From IMG/VR virus record IMGVR_UViG_3300036046_000028, positions 1-32,569 of that record: 32,569 nt of DNA; one strand, 5' to 3'. Made by a program: the position numbers and the translations under genes. Position 1 is the first letter of the stretch. Each line of letters begins with the position of its first letter. Origin of the DNA: a virus. Below, one piece after another: positions 21,572 to 29,896 of this stretch. The notes under the pieces were generated by a model that had not been told where the DNA came from, did not search any database, and worked only from the letters and a program-made list of their open reading frames with translations.

Positions 21572-22034
21572 ACTTTCGCCCCGAGAGGTGGGCCTGAAAC
21601 ACGGCTTCCGATCAGGGCTTGAGGAGAAACTTCAGGCGCAAGTGTCCGGCGCTGGCGTCCCGGTGGTGTACGAACAACTCGTCATCCCGTGGAGGCTCTC
21701 CCGCTCCTGTACCTACCGCCCTGACTTTGTGCTCCCCAATGGGATCATAATCGAAGGCAAAGGACGCTTCCTCACGAGCGACCGCCAGAAGCACATCTAC
21801 ATCAAGGAGCAGGAGCCGGACCTCGACATCCGCTTCGTGTTCTCCCGCTCGGCAGCCCCGATCTCCAAGACCTCCCGGACCACCTACGCAGACTGGTGCG
21901 CCTCCAAGGGCTTTCAGTACGCTGACAAACAGATTGATCCAAGGTGGTTCCGGGAACCCGTCAACCACGCCTCCCTCACCCGCATCCGCGCGCTGATGGC
22001 AGCCAACAAGAAAGGTTCCGCATGTCCCTTCTGA
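21564..22034 (+). CDS. Endonuclease I (Holliday junction resolvase), T7 gp3-like
   Basis: Resolves branched DNA and degrades host DNA. It aligns well with T7 gp3 (149 aa): FRSGLEEK contains the first catalytic Glu, TYRPDFVLPNG the Asp, and IIIEGKGRF the Glu-x-Lys pair, followed by DRQKHIYIKEQEPDLDIRFVF. No ATG is available; TTG at 21564 (ILSKLS, 156 aa) or GTG at 21588 are the possible starts. I chose TTG because it overlaps the SSB stop, as other genes here do. Confidence 0.92.
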   Translation: MSKLSPREVGLKHGFRSGLEEKLQAQVSGAGVPVVYEQLVIPWRLSRSCTYRPDFVLPNGIIIEGKGRFLTSDRQKHIYIKEQEPDLDIRFVFSRSAAPISKTSRTTYADWCASKGFQYADKQIDPRWFREPVNHASLTRIRALMAANKKGSACPF

Positions 22035-22483
22035 AAAACTTCGGAACGATCCTATTCGTGTCTTCCATCGTCGGCCTCGTGATCTTCCTCGTCGAGGGGG
22101 CGGCCTACCGGCGCGGCAAGGCGGACGCAGCAGCAATCTGCGCCGCACAGAGCGAGGCGCTGCACGCCAAGCAACTCGCGGAAGTCGAGCGGCTCAACGC
22201 TAAGACCCTTGCCGCCGTCGAGGAAGGCAATCGGGCGGCCGCCCGCGCCGAGAAACAACTCGCATCTGACATGCGCAATATTTCCACCACATTCGAGGAG
22301 CTTCACCGTGCACCTTCCATCCCTGTTCTCGCTGACTGCCGCCGCAGCTTTGACGCTGTGCGCCTGTACCAGTACGCCGCTGCCGGCCCCGCCGCTGGTG
22401 ATCGAGAAGTCCAAGCCGCTGCCGGCCCTGCCAGCCTCGGCGATGATCCGGTGCCCCGGCCTGGAGATGCCGGAGATCGCTGA
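22022..22483 (+). CDS. Rz-like inner-membrane spanin (i-spanin)
   Basis: A 153-aa protein with an N-terminal membrane anchor (about residues 8-26) and a periplasmic Ala/Glu/Lys-rich coiled coil (about 30-95). Phage Rz proteins of this layout join an outer-membrane lipoprotein partner to fuse the membranes at lysis. The partner starts out of frame within this gene, the standard Rz/Rz1 arrangement. The start overlaps the end of endonuclease I. Confidence 0.78.
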   Translation: MSLLKNFGTILFVSSIVGLVIFLVEGAAYRRGKADAAAICAAQSEALHAKQLAEVERLNAKTLAAVEEGNRAAARAEKQLASDMRNISTTFEELHRAPSIPVLADCRRSFDAVRLYQYAAAGPAAGDREVQAAAGPASLGDDPVPRPGDAGDR

Positions 22484-22631
22484 AGACGCCTGGGGCGCTC
22501 TCTCGCCGTCCGAACAGGCCGCTCTCGAAGATGGCTGGGCGCTCTCCTGGGCGCTCGACTACCACATCTGCGCCCTCCGCCAGAACGCCCTCGTCACCCA
22601 CCTGGAGAAACTCTACGATGTCCAACCGTAA
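22308..22631 (+). CDS. Rz1-like outer-membrane lipoprotein spanin (o-spanin)
   Basis: GTG start with GAGGAG upstream, in another frame of the Rz-like gene. Residues 1-20 form a signal peptide ending in a lipobox LCAC, so Cys would be lipidated. The following stretch is Pro-rich (STPLPAPPL), as in Rz1 proteins. At 107 aa it is longer than lambda Rz1, with an extra C-terminal helical region (EQAALEDGWALSWALDYHIC). Confidence 0.78.
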   Translation: MHLPSLFSLTAAAALTLCACTSTPLPAPPLVIEKSKPLPALPASAMIRCPGLEMPEIAEDAWGALSPSEQAALEDGWALSWALDYHICALRQNALVTHLEKLYDVQP

Positions 22632-23061
22632 GTACACGAAGATCGTCGTCCACTGCTCCGACACGCCTCCCTCCGCAGACGTGGGCGCCAAGGAAATCCG
22701 CCGCTGGCACACCCTCCCGGTCCCCCAAGGGCGCGGCTGGAAGGACATCGGGTACAACTATGTGATCCGCCGGGACGGAACCATCGAACTCGGCCGGGAT
22801 ACCGACCGGGACGGTGAGACCCTCGACGAGATCGGTGCGCATGTCGCGGGCCATAACGCGACCTCCATCGGCATCTGCCTGGTGGGCGGCAAGGGCGGCT
22901 TCAACTTCACCTTCCGCCAACTGACGGCCCTCATGCAACTGATCGAAGACCTCAAGGAAGAGGTCCCGACCATCGAAGACGTGTGCGGCCACCGAGACCT
23001 CAACGGCGGCAAAGAGTGCCCGCAGTTCGATGTCCGGGAACTCTTGAAAGGAACCATCTGA
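22618..23061 (+). CDS. N-acetylmuramoyl-L-alanine amidase (T7 lysozyme, gp3.5-like)
   Basis: A 147-aa endolysin (T7: 151 aa). Zinc ligands: His in VVHCSDTPP near residue 13, His in CGHRDLN near 124, and Cys in KECPQFDV near 132. The Tyr in GYNYVI also matches the family. In T7 the same protein binds and inhibits the RNA polymerase, so it may also tune transcription here. The start overlaps the o-spanin stop, and the gene lies in the T7 position. Confidence 0.93.
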   Translation: MSNRKYTKIVVHCSDTPPSADVGAKEIRRWHTLPVPQGRGWKDIGYNYVIRRDGTIELGRDTDRDGETLDEIGAHVAGHNATSIGICLVGGKGGFNFTFRQLTALMQLIEDLKEEVPTIEDVCGHRDLNGGKECPQFDVRELLKGTI

Positions 23062-23207
23062 TGCGTAAACCACTTCGTTACCGGACGTTTATTCCCTTAG
23101 CCCACTTCTTCTGGCTTCGATACTACAAAGCGCCAGTAGGTTCATTCCGAGAGCGGATACTCCGACGTCTGACGAACCTCTTCGACCGGCTGGCCGGCAT
23201 TGGCTGA
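23061..23207 (+). CDS. Small basic hypothetical protein (48 aa)
   Basis: Overlaps the amidase stop (TGATG) and the primase start. Strongly basic and aromatic (MRKPLRYRTFIPLAHFFWLRYYK). Possibly membrane-associated or nucleic-acid binding. No family recognised. Confidence 0.55.
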   Translation: MRKPLRYRTFIPLAHFFWLRYYKAPVGSFRERILRRLTNLFDRLAGIG

Positions 23208-24855
23208 GTTCCTTCGACACGAGCCGTGCCAGGCTTGTGGCTCCAAGGATAACCTGGCCCGCTACACAGACGGCTCCGCCCACTGCTTCGGCTGCAAACA
23301 CAATGAAAGGCCCTCGGGATCGAAAGGTTCCGCGGGCATTTCGTCTCCAAGGAAAGATGAACCCCGCATGGCCGAACTCATAACAGGTGGTCAGTACGCT
23401 GACCTCCCGTCTCGCGGCCTCCGCGTCGAGTCCCTTCGCAAGCTCGGTTACAAGCTGGCGACAATCAACGACGAGCCTGTGCAGATCGCCGAGTACCGGA
23501 ACCGCAGCGGCGAGGTGGTCGCCCAGAAGGTCCGCAAGGCTGGCAAGAAGTTCGGATGGCGCGGGCCGAAGGAAGCCCAGAAGGTCCTCTTCGGGCAGCA
23601 CGCCTGGGGCGCAGGGGGCCGCCGCGTGGTCGTCACGGAAGGCGAGATCGACGCCCTATCAGTCGCCCAGGTGCTCGACCTGAAGTGGCCTGTGGTGTCT
23701 GTGCCGGACGGCGCGACCAGCACGAAGGCCATTGAGCAGAACGTGGACTGGCTGGAGACCTTCGAGGAAGTCGTCTTCATGTTCGACGGTGACGCTCCCG
23801 GCCGGGCAGGCGCCCGAGAGTGCGCCGCGATCCTCTCACCGGGCAAGGCGTTCATCGCCCACATGCCGGACGGAATGGACCCTAACGCCCTCCTCCAGGC
23901 TGGCCTCACCGCGCAGATCACCAGCGCCGTGTACGAGGCCAAGCCCTACCGGCCTGACGGCGTAGCTTCCCTGTCCACCCTCATTGAGGAAGCGTGCAAG
24001 CCTGTCACCTGGGGCCGCTCACTGCCCGCCTGCCTCAAGAACATCTACGAGTGGTCCTATGGCCCCAAGCCGGGGCAGGTGTGGATCGGCGGCGCGGGCG
24101 TGGGCATTGGGAAGACAGACATCTTCACCGAGATGGAGGCCAATGACCTGCGGGAGGGCCACGCCATCGCGGTCCTCCACGGTGAACAAGACCCCACCGA
24201 AACCCCCAAGCGCATCGCTGCTAAGCTCGCGGGAAAGCCATACTTCCTGCCGGATTGTGAGTACACGGAGAAAGAACTCAGGGACCTCTTGGCCCCTTAT
24301 GAAAACCAACTCCTGATCTACGATCACCGGGTACTCCCCGTGGAGTGGGACGAGATCAAGACATGGCTCCGCTGGGTCTCCAAGGCGTTCAAGATCAAGG
24401 CCGCCTACATCGACAACCTGACGCTCCTCTCGGCTGACGCTGAGGACGAGCGCCGGTTCCTCGACGGCCTCCTGAAAGACGCCAAGGCGCTCGCCTCCCA
24501 GCTCGGCATCGACATTCAGTTCCTCTCCCACCTGACCACCCCCGCAACCGGGCCGGCCCACGAGGAGGGAGGCCGCGTCGAGGCCAAGCAGTTCACGGGT
24601 TCCCGAGCGATCATGCGGTACGCGGACTATATGTGGGGCCTTGAGCGCAACACGCAGCACGACGACCCGCGAACCCGAGGAACGTCCACCGTTCGCATCG
24701 TCAAGGACCGCCTCTCGGGGCGCTCAACCGGCCGCACGTTCCACCTCTACTACGACCCGCTGACCACCCTTCAAGAGGAGTGCGATGCTCCTGAAGAACC
24801 AAAGGACAGCAAGAGCTATGGCTTCAAATCCCAATACGGATACGAGTTCGACTAA
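23200..24855 (+). CDS. Primase-helicase, T7 gp4-like
   Basis: A 551-aa protein (T7: 566) joining primase and hexameric 5'-3' helicase. Zinc ribbon Cys10, Cys13, Cys29, Cys32; TOPRIM Glu147 (VTEGEID) and an FDGDAPG box; P-loop GVGIGKT with Lys305; Walker B-like AAYIDNLTLLS; H4-like FTGSRAIMRYADYMWGLERN. The tail ends acidic-aromatic (YGYEFD), as needed for contact with polymerase. The start is TTG. An internal ATG at 23368 (residue 57), preceded by AAGGA, would give a shorter form lacking the zinc ribbon, like T7 gp4B. Confidence 0.95.
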   Translation: MAEFLRHEPCQACGSKDNLARYTDGSAHCFGCKHNERPSGSKGSAGISSPRKDEPRMAELITGGQYADLPSRGLRVESLRKLGYKLATINDEPVQIAEYRNRSGEVVAQKVRKAGKKFGWRGPKEAQKVLFGQHAWGAGGRRVVVTEGEIDALSVAQVLDLKWPVVSVPDGATSTKAIEQNVDWLETFEEVVFMFDGDAPGRAGARECAAILSPGKAFIAHMPDGMDPNALLQAGLTAQITSAVYEAKPYRPDGVASLSTLIEEACKPVTWGRSLPACLKNIYEWSYGPKPGQVWIGGAGVGIGKTDIFTEMEANDLREGHAIAVLHGEQDPTETPKRIAAKLAGKPYFLPDCEYTEKELRDLLAPYENQLLIYDHRVLPVEWDEIKTWLRWVSKAFKIKAAYIDNLTLLSADAEDERRFLDGLLKDAKALASQLGIDIQFLSHLTTPATGPAHEEGGRVEAKQFTGSRAIMRYADYMWGLERNTQHDDPRTRGTSTVRIVKDRLSGRSTGRTFHLYYDPLTTLQEECDAPEEPKDSKSYGFKSQYGYEFD

Positions 24856-26884
24856 AGCCTTCTTCTTCGACCTCGAAACGAACGGCCTCCTCGATGACGT
24901 TTCGGTTATCCACTCTCTCGTCGTCATGGACGTGGCATCGCGAGAGCTTCTGTCTTTCTGCGACTTCACGCAGGATGGGGCGCCCAAGGACCCGGACATC
25001 TTCGACGACACCATCGCCGATGGCCTGCGCATGCTCTCCCGCGCGGACAAGCTGATCGGCCACAACATCATCAACTACGACCTCCCGGTCATCTCGAAGC
25101 TCCACCCAGAGATCACCCTGACGGATAACGTCGAGGACACCTTGCTCCTCGCGCGGCTCCTCTTCGGGGACATCAAGGACACGGACTTCCGGGTCCGCGA
25201 GCGGGACATCGCGATGGGCCGGACGCCCCGACTGCCGGGCAGCCAGATCGGAAACCACCGCCTCGAAGCCTGGGGATACCGCCTCGGCGAGATGAAGGGC
25301 GAGTACACCGAGTGGTGCAAGCAGGCCGGCATTGATCCGTGGACGGCATGGAACCCCCAGATGCAGGCGTACTGCGGGCAGGACGTGCGCGTCACGGCCA
25401 AGCTCTGGGACCTCCTGGTCCGCCAGCCTGCCTACCAGGAGAGCGACCGCGCTCGCTGGATCGAGCACGAGTTCGCCAAGCTGATCTTCAAGCAGCACCG
25501 GCACGGGTTCCGGTTCAACGAGGCCAAGGCCCGCGCGCTGGAGGCCAAACTGCGGGAACGCAAGGCAGTCCTGTACGACGAACTCCTCGGCCTGTTCAAG
25601 CCCTGGTACGTCAACCTGGGACCCCGCGCGGTCAACAAGAAGATGACCAGGTGGGTCCCCAGCGACCTTGGCTCCGAAGTCCGTGAGCGGAAGATCGACA
25701 CCGGGGAGACCGCCGAAGTCCACCTCAAGAACGGCAAGACGGCGGTTCGCAAGGTGTACGAAACGGTCAGCGAGCGGGGATACTACGAGGGCATCGACCC
25801 CGAGACCACGCAGGACCGCGTAGAACTTCGGGTGTTCAACCCGGCCAGCCGCATGCACATCGCCGACCGCCTCAAGAAACTGTACGGATGGGAGCCGGCC
25901 GAGTTTACGAACAATGGCGAGCCGGTCATCGACGACGACGTTCTCTCCGCGCTCCCGTACCCGCCCGCGCAGGCCCTCGCCGAGTACTTCATGCTGGAGA
26001 AACGCCTGGGCCAGCTCGCAGATGGGAACCAAGCGTGGTTGCGCCTCGTGAAGAACGGCCGCATTCACGGCTCGGTCAACACGCTCGGGGCCATCACGCA
26101 CCGCTGCACGCACTCATACCCGAACATCGCGCAGGTCCCCTCTATCGAGAACGCCAAGGGCAAGGTGCCCTACGGCGCCGAATGCCGCGACCTGTTCGAG
26201 GCTGATGAGGACCACGTATTGATAGGAGCCGACGCGGACGGCCTAGAGCTGCGCTGCCTCGCCCACTTCATGCGGGACGGCGGACGATACGCCAAGGCCG
26301 TTGACGAGGGCGACAAGGACAAGGGCACGGACATCCACACGATGAACCAGAAGGCCGCTGGCTTGCCGTCCCGCGCAACAGCCAAGACGTTCATCTACGC
26401 CTTCCTGTACGGCGCAGGTAACGAGAAGATCGGCTCCATTGTGGGTGGATCGGCGGAGCAGGGCGGCGCCCTCAAAGCCAAGTTCCTCAAGGGTACCCCT
26501 GGCCTGGCCGACCTGATCCGCGCGGTCAAGGCAGCCGCCAAGGCCAACGGATACGTTCGCGGCATCGACGGCCGCCGCGTCCCCGTGCGGCACCAGCACG
26601 CTGCTCTCAACACTCTCCTGCAAAACGCCGGGGCCGTGCCTATGAAGCTCGCGCCTGTGTTGCTCTACCAACGGCTATCCTCAGAGGGCCTGGAGTGGGG
26701 TGCGGATTGGGCAATGGTGGCCCACGTCCACGACGAGATGCAGATCACCTGCCGACCGGAACACCAGGAGGCTATCAAAACAGCCGCCGTTTGGTCCATC
26801 GAAGAGGCAGGACGACAACTCAACTTCAACATTCCGCTGCGCGCCAATGCCGTATGCGGATCATCCTGGAAAGAGACCCACTGA
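24785..26884 (+). CDS. DNA polymerase, family A, T7 gp5-like
   Basis: A 699-aa replicative polymerase (T7: 704). The exonuclease domain has FFDLETNG (Asp29, Glu31) and GHNIINYD. The polymerase domain has motif A ADADGLELR (second Asp, 485), motif B RATAKTFIYAFLYG and motif C VHDEMQI (Asp650). Before VFNPASRMHI is an insertion of about 75 residues at the place of the T7 thioredoxin-binding loop. The start at 24785 follows AGGAG closely; ATG at 24818 with AAGGA is an alternative that places the exonuclease motif nearer the N-terminus. It overlaps the primase end. Confidence 0.97.
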   Translation: MLLKNQRTARAMASNPNTDTSSTKAFFFDLETNGLLDDVSVIHSLVVMDVASRELLSFCDFTQDGAPKDPDIFDDTIADGLRMLSRADKLIGHNIINYDLPVISKLHPEITLTDNVEDTLLLARLLFGDIKDTDFRVRERDIAMGRTPRLPGSQIGNHRLEAWGYRLGEMKGEYTEWCKQAGIDPWTAWNPQMQAYCGQDVRVTAKLWDLLVRQPAYQESDRARWIEHEFAKLIFKQHRHGFRFNEAKARALEAKLRERKAVLYDELLGLFKPWYVNLGPRAVNKKMTRWVPSDLGSEVRERKIDTGETAEVHLKNGKTAVRKVYETVSERGYYEGIDPETTQDRVELRVFNPASRMHIADRLKKLYGWEPAEFTNNGEPVIDDDVLSALPYPPAQALAEYFMLEKRLGQLADGNQAWLRLVKNGRIHGSVNTLGAITHRCTHSYPNIAQVPSIENAKGKVPYGAECRDLFEADEDHVLIGADADGLELRCLAHFMRDGGRYAKAVDEGDKDKGTDIHTMNQKAAGLPSRATAKTFIYAFLYGAGNEKIGSIVGGSAEQGGALKAKFLKGTPGLADLIRAVKAAAKANGYVRGIDGRRVPVRHQHAALNTLLQNAGAVPMKLAPVLLYQRLSSEGLEWGADWAMVAHVHDEMQITCRPEHQEAIKTAAVWSIEEAGRQLNFNIPLRANAVCGSSWKETH

Positions 26885-27147
26885 TGGACCTCAAAAAGCT
26901 CATTGCGCAGGCTTCGGCCCCCCACATGCAGGCCGTGGCAGGCGCTCTAGAAAACCTCCGAGACGCGATGCGTGCCAGCGAAGCTGCGGGCTTCCGCGCT
27001 GTCTTCTCCATCGACACGCCGCCCGGAGAGGCCCCAGACGCCCGCATGGCACTGGATGTGAACGCAGCGGCCCGCATCCTGTCTTTGGACAGCGTAACAG
27101 TTCGCCTGGAATACAAGGCGACCATTCAGGAGCGGTCTGACGCGTGA
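26884..27147 (+). CDS. Hypothetical protein (87 aa)
   Basis: Start overlaps the polymerase stop (TGATG). The N-terminal half is helical (KKLIAQASAPHMQAVAGALE); the C-terminal half has strand-like segments (FRAVFSIDTPP, SVTVRLEYKA). Unrecognised. It is coupled to the next gene by a GTGA overlap. Confidence 0.62.
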   Translation: MDLKKLIAQASAPHMQAVAGALENLRDAMRASEAAGFRAVFSIDTPPGEAPDARMALDVNAAARILSLDSVTVRLEYKATIQERSDA

Positions 27148-27377
27148 TCCTCGAACCCGCACTTCTGGCGGGTCTCGTGGAAGTTCTCGACAAGGCGTGG
27201 CAGGGCGGGATCAAGTCCCGCTCTGATATGGCACGGGCGCGCGCCGAGGTCATCTCTATGGCCACCGAACGTTCCCTCCTCACGACCCGCGTAGGGCCGA
27301 GCACCTACACCGACACTCATCTCATTACGCCATCAGGACTTGAGGTCCTGTGGTCCCTCCGAGGGCTGACAAAATGA
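27144..27377 (+). CDS. Hypothetical protein (77 aa)
   Basis: GTG start overlapping the previous stop. The N-terminal two thirds are helical (LAGLVEVLDKAWQGGIKSR, MARARAEVISMATERS); the end contains THLITPSGLEVLWSLRGL, which looks like a winged-helix tail. Function unknown. Confidence 0.6.
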   Translation: MILEPALLAGLVEVLDKAWQGGIKSRSDMARARAEVISMATERSLLTTRVGPSTYTDTHLITPSGLEVLWSLRGLTK

Positions 27378-27970
27378 ACCTTATCTCACCCGAGGCTGAA
27401 GTCCTTCTGAACTTCTTCACCTACGACCAGATCACCAGCCTATCGGATCACGAGCGAGTCCCCATTCTCCGGGACACCATCTCCCGCTTGGGCGCCGACG
27501 CCGTGTGCTCCGTGCACCTGACCTTCGCCACCCCTTTGCCGGCCATCGCAGCCCTTCAGCTTACCCAGGCGTTTCCCGGCAAGGCCCGCCTCGTGACCAT
27601 CGAGCGGGAGGAAGTGATCGGCTCCGGGGTCCACCGCAGTAACCCCGCAGAGAGCCACCTCTACCACCCCGACAGCGCGGACTATGAAATCCGTTTCGAA
27701 GGCCTCGCAGGTGAGTGCGTAGCCATGACCGGTGACATGCTGGCGGATGGCGTCAACGTCGGCGAGGCGTTCTCCATTTACCCGATGGCGGCCACCGTCA
27801 CTGTCATCCTGTCAGGGTCGGCGATGGACTTCAGGCGTCTGTACGAAGCGTGCGGCCGCCGCAAGGGCTTCCTCCATCCGGCCGTCCTCGAAGTAGCCAT
27901 CGACGCCATCGTCGAGTGGAAGCGAGTGGCCCCCAATCTCATGCTCGCACTGGACACTGCATCCCAATGA
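27374..27970 (+). CDS. Hypothetical protein (198 aa)
   Basis: Start at the ATG overlapping the previous stop (ATGA). A soluble mixed alpha/beta protein with an N-terminal helical segment, a central stretch IEREEVIGSGVHRSNPAESH and a C-terminal FRRLYEACGRRKGFLHPAVL. Lies between polymerase and exonuclease, where T7 carries several small accessory genes. Weak local similarity to flavin-dependent thymidylate synthase was considered, but the signature motif is absent. Confidence 0.62.
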   Translation: MNLISPEAEVLLNFFTYDQITSLSDHERVPILRDTISRLGADAVCSVHLTFATPLPAIAALQLTQAFPGKARLVTIEREEVIGSGVHRSNPAESHLYHPDSADYEIRFEGLAGECVAMTGDMLADGVNVGEAFSIYPMAATVTVILSGSAMDFRRLYEACGRRKGFLHPAVLEVAIDAIVEWKRVAPNLMLALDTASQ

Positions 27971-28764
27971 GAACCCTTCTGATTGACGCCGACATCCCGA
28001 TCTACGAGGTCGCTGCCCGGCACGAGCGCTCTATCCCGTGGCCCTACGGGGACCAGGGGTCGCTCCTCTGGACACGGACGGCTGACCTTGAGCCTGCCCA
28101 GGTGGCCTTCGAGGAAGTGGTCGAGCACTACATGACCCGCCTCGCAGCGAGCGACCGCATCAGTGCCGTCACCATCGGCTCGGCCAACTGGCGAAAAGAT
28201 GTGTACCCGGACTACAAGTCGAACCGGGCGGGAGGCATCAAGCCGATCCTCGTACCGATCCTCCGCGAGTGGGTATCCGAACAGCCGAGCGGCCGCAGTG
28301 TTTCCCCTCTGGAGGGCGACGACGTGCTTGGCATCCTCGCCACGAAGCCGCACAAGGCAGGCGCCCCCGATACCGTCATCGTGTCGTCCGATAAAGACAT
28401 GCGCTGCATTCCCGGCCTGCACTACAATCCGCAGAAGGACGAGGAGTTCGAGGTAACGCCCGGACAGGCAAACGCTTGGCACCTCATCCAAGCGCTCGCG
28501 GGAGACCGGACTGACGGATACCCAGGATGCCCCGGCCTCGGGATGGTCCGTGCAGAGAAGATGATCCCTTCCGAAGTTTCCGACAAGCAGGTCTTCTCGG
28601 TATGGATGGATGTAATTGTCCCCGCCTACGACAAGGCCGGCCTCGACGAAGAGTACGCACTCTCCCAAGCCCGCGTGGCCCGCATCCTTCGGGCCTCAGA
28701 CTACAACCCGAAAACCAAAGAGGTGAAACTATGGTACCCGACCCCGACCAAAGGAAAAGGCTGA
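27967..28764 (+). CDS. 5'-3' exonuclease, T7 gp6-like
   Basis: A 265-aa FEN-type exonuclease (T7 gp6: 300 aa) that removes primers and supports recombination and host DNA breakdown. Acidic metal sites are visible: LLIDADIP at residues 4-11, a YPDYKSNR helix with basic residues, LEGDDVLGI near 117 and VSSDKDMRC near 140, then DGYPGCPGLG, the DNA-binding turn. The start overlaps the previous stop (ATGA). The position after the polymerase matches T7. Confidence 0.9.
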   Translation: MRTLLIDADIPIYEVAARHERSIPWPYGDQGSLLWTRTADLEPAQVAFEEVVEHYMTRLAASDRISAVTIGSANWRKDVYPDYKSNRAGGIKPILVPILREWVSEQPSGRSVSPLEGDDVLGILATKPHKAGAPDTVIVSSDKDMRCIPGLHYNPQKDEEFEVTPGQANAWHLIQALAGDRTDGYPGCPGLGMVRAEKMIPSEVSDKQVFSVWMDVIVPAYDKAGLDEEYALSQARVARILRASDYNPKTKEVKLWYPTPTKGKG

Positions 28765-28946
28765 CTAAGCTTCAGACGGAGGGCTTCTCGTGCAGGCCCC
28801 TGCCGCTCGGCGGCTATCTCATCACCGACCTGGCCGGCAGACCCATGCTTGCCACCCCATACCCTCACACTCCGGTGCACTACCTGGCGCCGGGCAACTT
28901 CGTCGAGCTTGCGCCGACGACCCACAATTACACTTGCGAGGTCTGA
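28731..28946 (+). CDS. Hypothetical protein (71 aa)
   Basis: Overlaps the exonuclease end in another frame, with GAGGTG upstream of the ATG. Basic N-terminus (DQRKRLTKLQTEG), then Pro- and Tyr-rich sequence of strand-like character (GGYLITDLAGRPML). No family recognised. Its stop overlaps the next start (TGATG). Confidence 0.6.
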   Translation: MVPDPDQRKRLTKLQTEGFSCRPLPLGGYLITDLAGRPMLATPYPHTPVHYLAPGNFVELAPTTHNYTCEV

Positions 28947-29449
28947 TGTCTGACGTTCTCCCCTGCGACCCTGCCGAAACCATTTGCACCGTTTGTGGTG
29001 CCGAGCCCTACCAGGGCTGTAGGAACAAAGCGTTCCTGGGCGCCTTCGGAGTGCCAATCACCGCCCCCGTGGCCAAGGACATCAACCCAAAGGACCGCGT
29101 AGGTGGCCCCAAGTTCGCCATCTCCGCCCTGCCCATCGCCGGCCTGGCCCAACTCGACGCCCCCTTCCGGGACGGCACCGAGAAGTACGGCCCGGCCAAC
29201 TGGAGGGACCAGCCGGTGTCCGCCCGTGTCTATCTCGACGCCGCGTTCCGCCACATGGCGCTGTTCATGGCCGGACAGGAGGTCACTTCGGATACGGGCA
29301 TCTGCCACCTGGCGGCCGCCGCAAGCAACCTCGTGATCCTCCTCGACGCCCGCGCAAACGGGACGATGATCGACGACCGCATCCGCATGGATGACCCAGA
29401 CGTTCTCGAAGAAATATTCAAGGAAATCAGAGAGCGTAACGGCGGGTAG
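28946..29449 (+). CDS. dATP/dGTP diphosphohydrolase N-terminal domain (DUF5664) protein
   Basis: A 167-aa protein. After a Cys-rich start (CTVCGAEPYQGC, a probable small zinc-binding turn) comes the DUF5664 pattern: INPKDRVGGPK, DGTEKYGPANWRDQPV, YLDAAFRHMALFMAGQE, then a helix HLAAAASNLVILLDA. Family members are related to MazG-type nucleotide pyrophosphohydrolases and in some phages adjust purine nucleotide pools. I see no partner genes for a modified-base genome in the window. Confidence 0.72.
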   Translation: MSDVLPCDPAETICTVCGAEPYQGCRNKAFLGAFGVPITAPVAKDINPKDRVGGPKFAISALPIAGLAQLDAPFRDGTEKYGPANWRDQPVSARVYLDAAFRHMALFMAGQEVTSDTGICHLAAAASNLVILLDARANGTMIDDRIRMDDPDVLEEIFKEIRERNGG

Positions 29450-29451
29450 CC

Positions 29452-29474
29452 AAAACCCTACCCTAGCAGACAAG
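29452..29474 (+). promoter_or_regulatory. Candidate phage RNA polymerase promoter, site 3
   Basis: Begins AAAACCCTACCCTAGCA and continues GACAAG, with the predicted start G at 29469. One base of 23 differs from site 2. It lies between the nucleotide-metabolism and virion genes, as T7 class III promoters do. A small hairpin GCTG-GATG-CAGC would form near the 5' end of the RNA. Confidence 0.7.
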
Positions 29475-29502
29475 CTGGATGCAGCCACCCTAGGAGACAC
29501 TC

Positions 29503-29688
29503 ATGGACTTACCTACTGTTCCCTCTGGTTTCCTGGCGATCCTCCGCAAGGCGTACCCAGACCGGCTTCCTCGTGCAGAGGTATCACCGTTCGAGCAGGG
29601 ACGCTTTGTGGGGCATCAGGAGGTGCTCGACAAGCTTCAACAGCTCTACGACAAGGAGGCCCGCCGAAGTGTGCCCACCGAAGATTAA
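29503..29688 (+). CDS. Hypothetical protein (61 aa)
   Basis: First gene behind promoter site 3, with GGAG 8 nt upstream of the ATG. Short, charged, with an N-terminal helix FLAILRKAYPDRLPRAEV and a second helix HQEVLDKLQQLYDKEARR. Could be a small assembly factor like the T7 gene 7 group. Unrecognised. Confidence 0.65.
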   Translation: MDLPTVPSGFLAILRKAYPDRLPRAEVSPFEQGRFVGHQEVLDKLQQLYDKEARRSVPTED

Positions 29689-29896
29689 GGTCCCGGCCCC
29701 GACGCAAGCCGCCCAGCCGGGAGCGGCCCCCGCCGCCCCTCTCCCCACCGCTGACGCCCTGCGCATGCAAGAGCGCGAGACCTCCCGAGACGGCGCCTTC
29801 CTCGCCAACACCGCCCGCAGCCGGCGCACCCTGCGCACTGACATCCGTATATCCGGTGCACGCACAGGCGTGAACATCGCAAGGATGGGCGCATGA
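29669..29896 (+). CDS. Small virion or tail-assembly protein (gp7.3-like position)
   Basis: GTG start with an excellent AAGGAGG upstream, inside the end of the previous gene. The protein begins VCPPKIKVPAPTQAAQP: a Cys-Pro-Pro start and Pro/Ala-rich low-complexity region, common for small proteins encoded before the portal in podoviruses. The C-terminus is Arg-rich (SRRTLRTDIRISG). In T7 this position encodes the tail assembly protein gp7.3. The stop overlaps the portal start. Confidence 0.65.
   Translation: MCPPKIKVPAPTQAAQPGAAPAAPLPTADALRMQERETSRDGAFLANTARSRRTLRTDIRISGARTGVNIARMGA

Noticed and set aside
27374-27970. Flavin-dependent thymidylate synthase
   Set aside because: Only a vague C-terminal resemblance; the RHR...S signature of ThyX is missing.
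28946-29449. Evidence for a 2-aminoadenine (Z) genome because of the DUF5664 protein
   Set aside because: No PurZ- or DatZ-like gene is in the window, and DUF5664 proteins occur in many phages with normal DNA.
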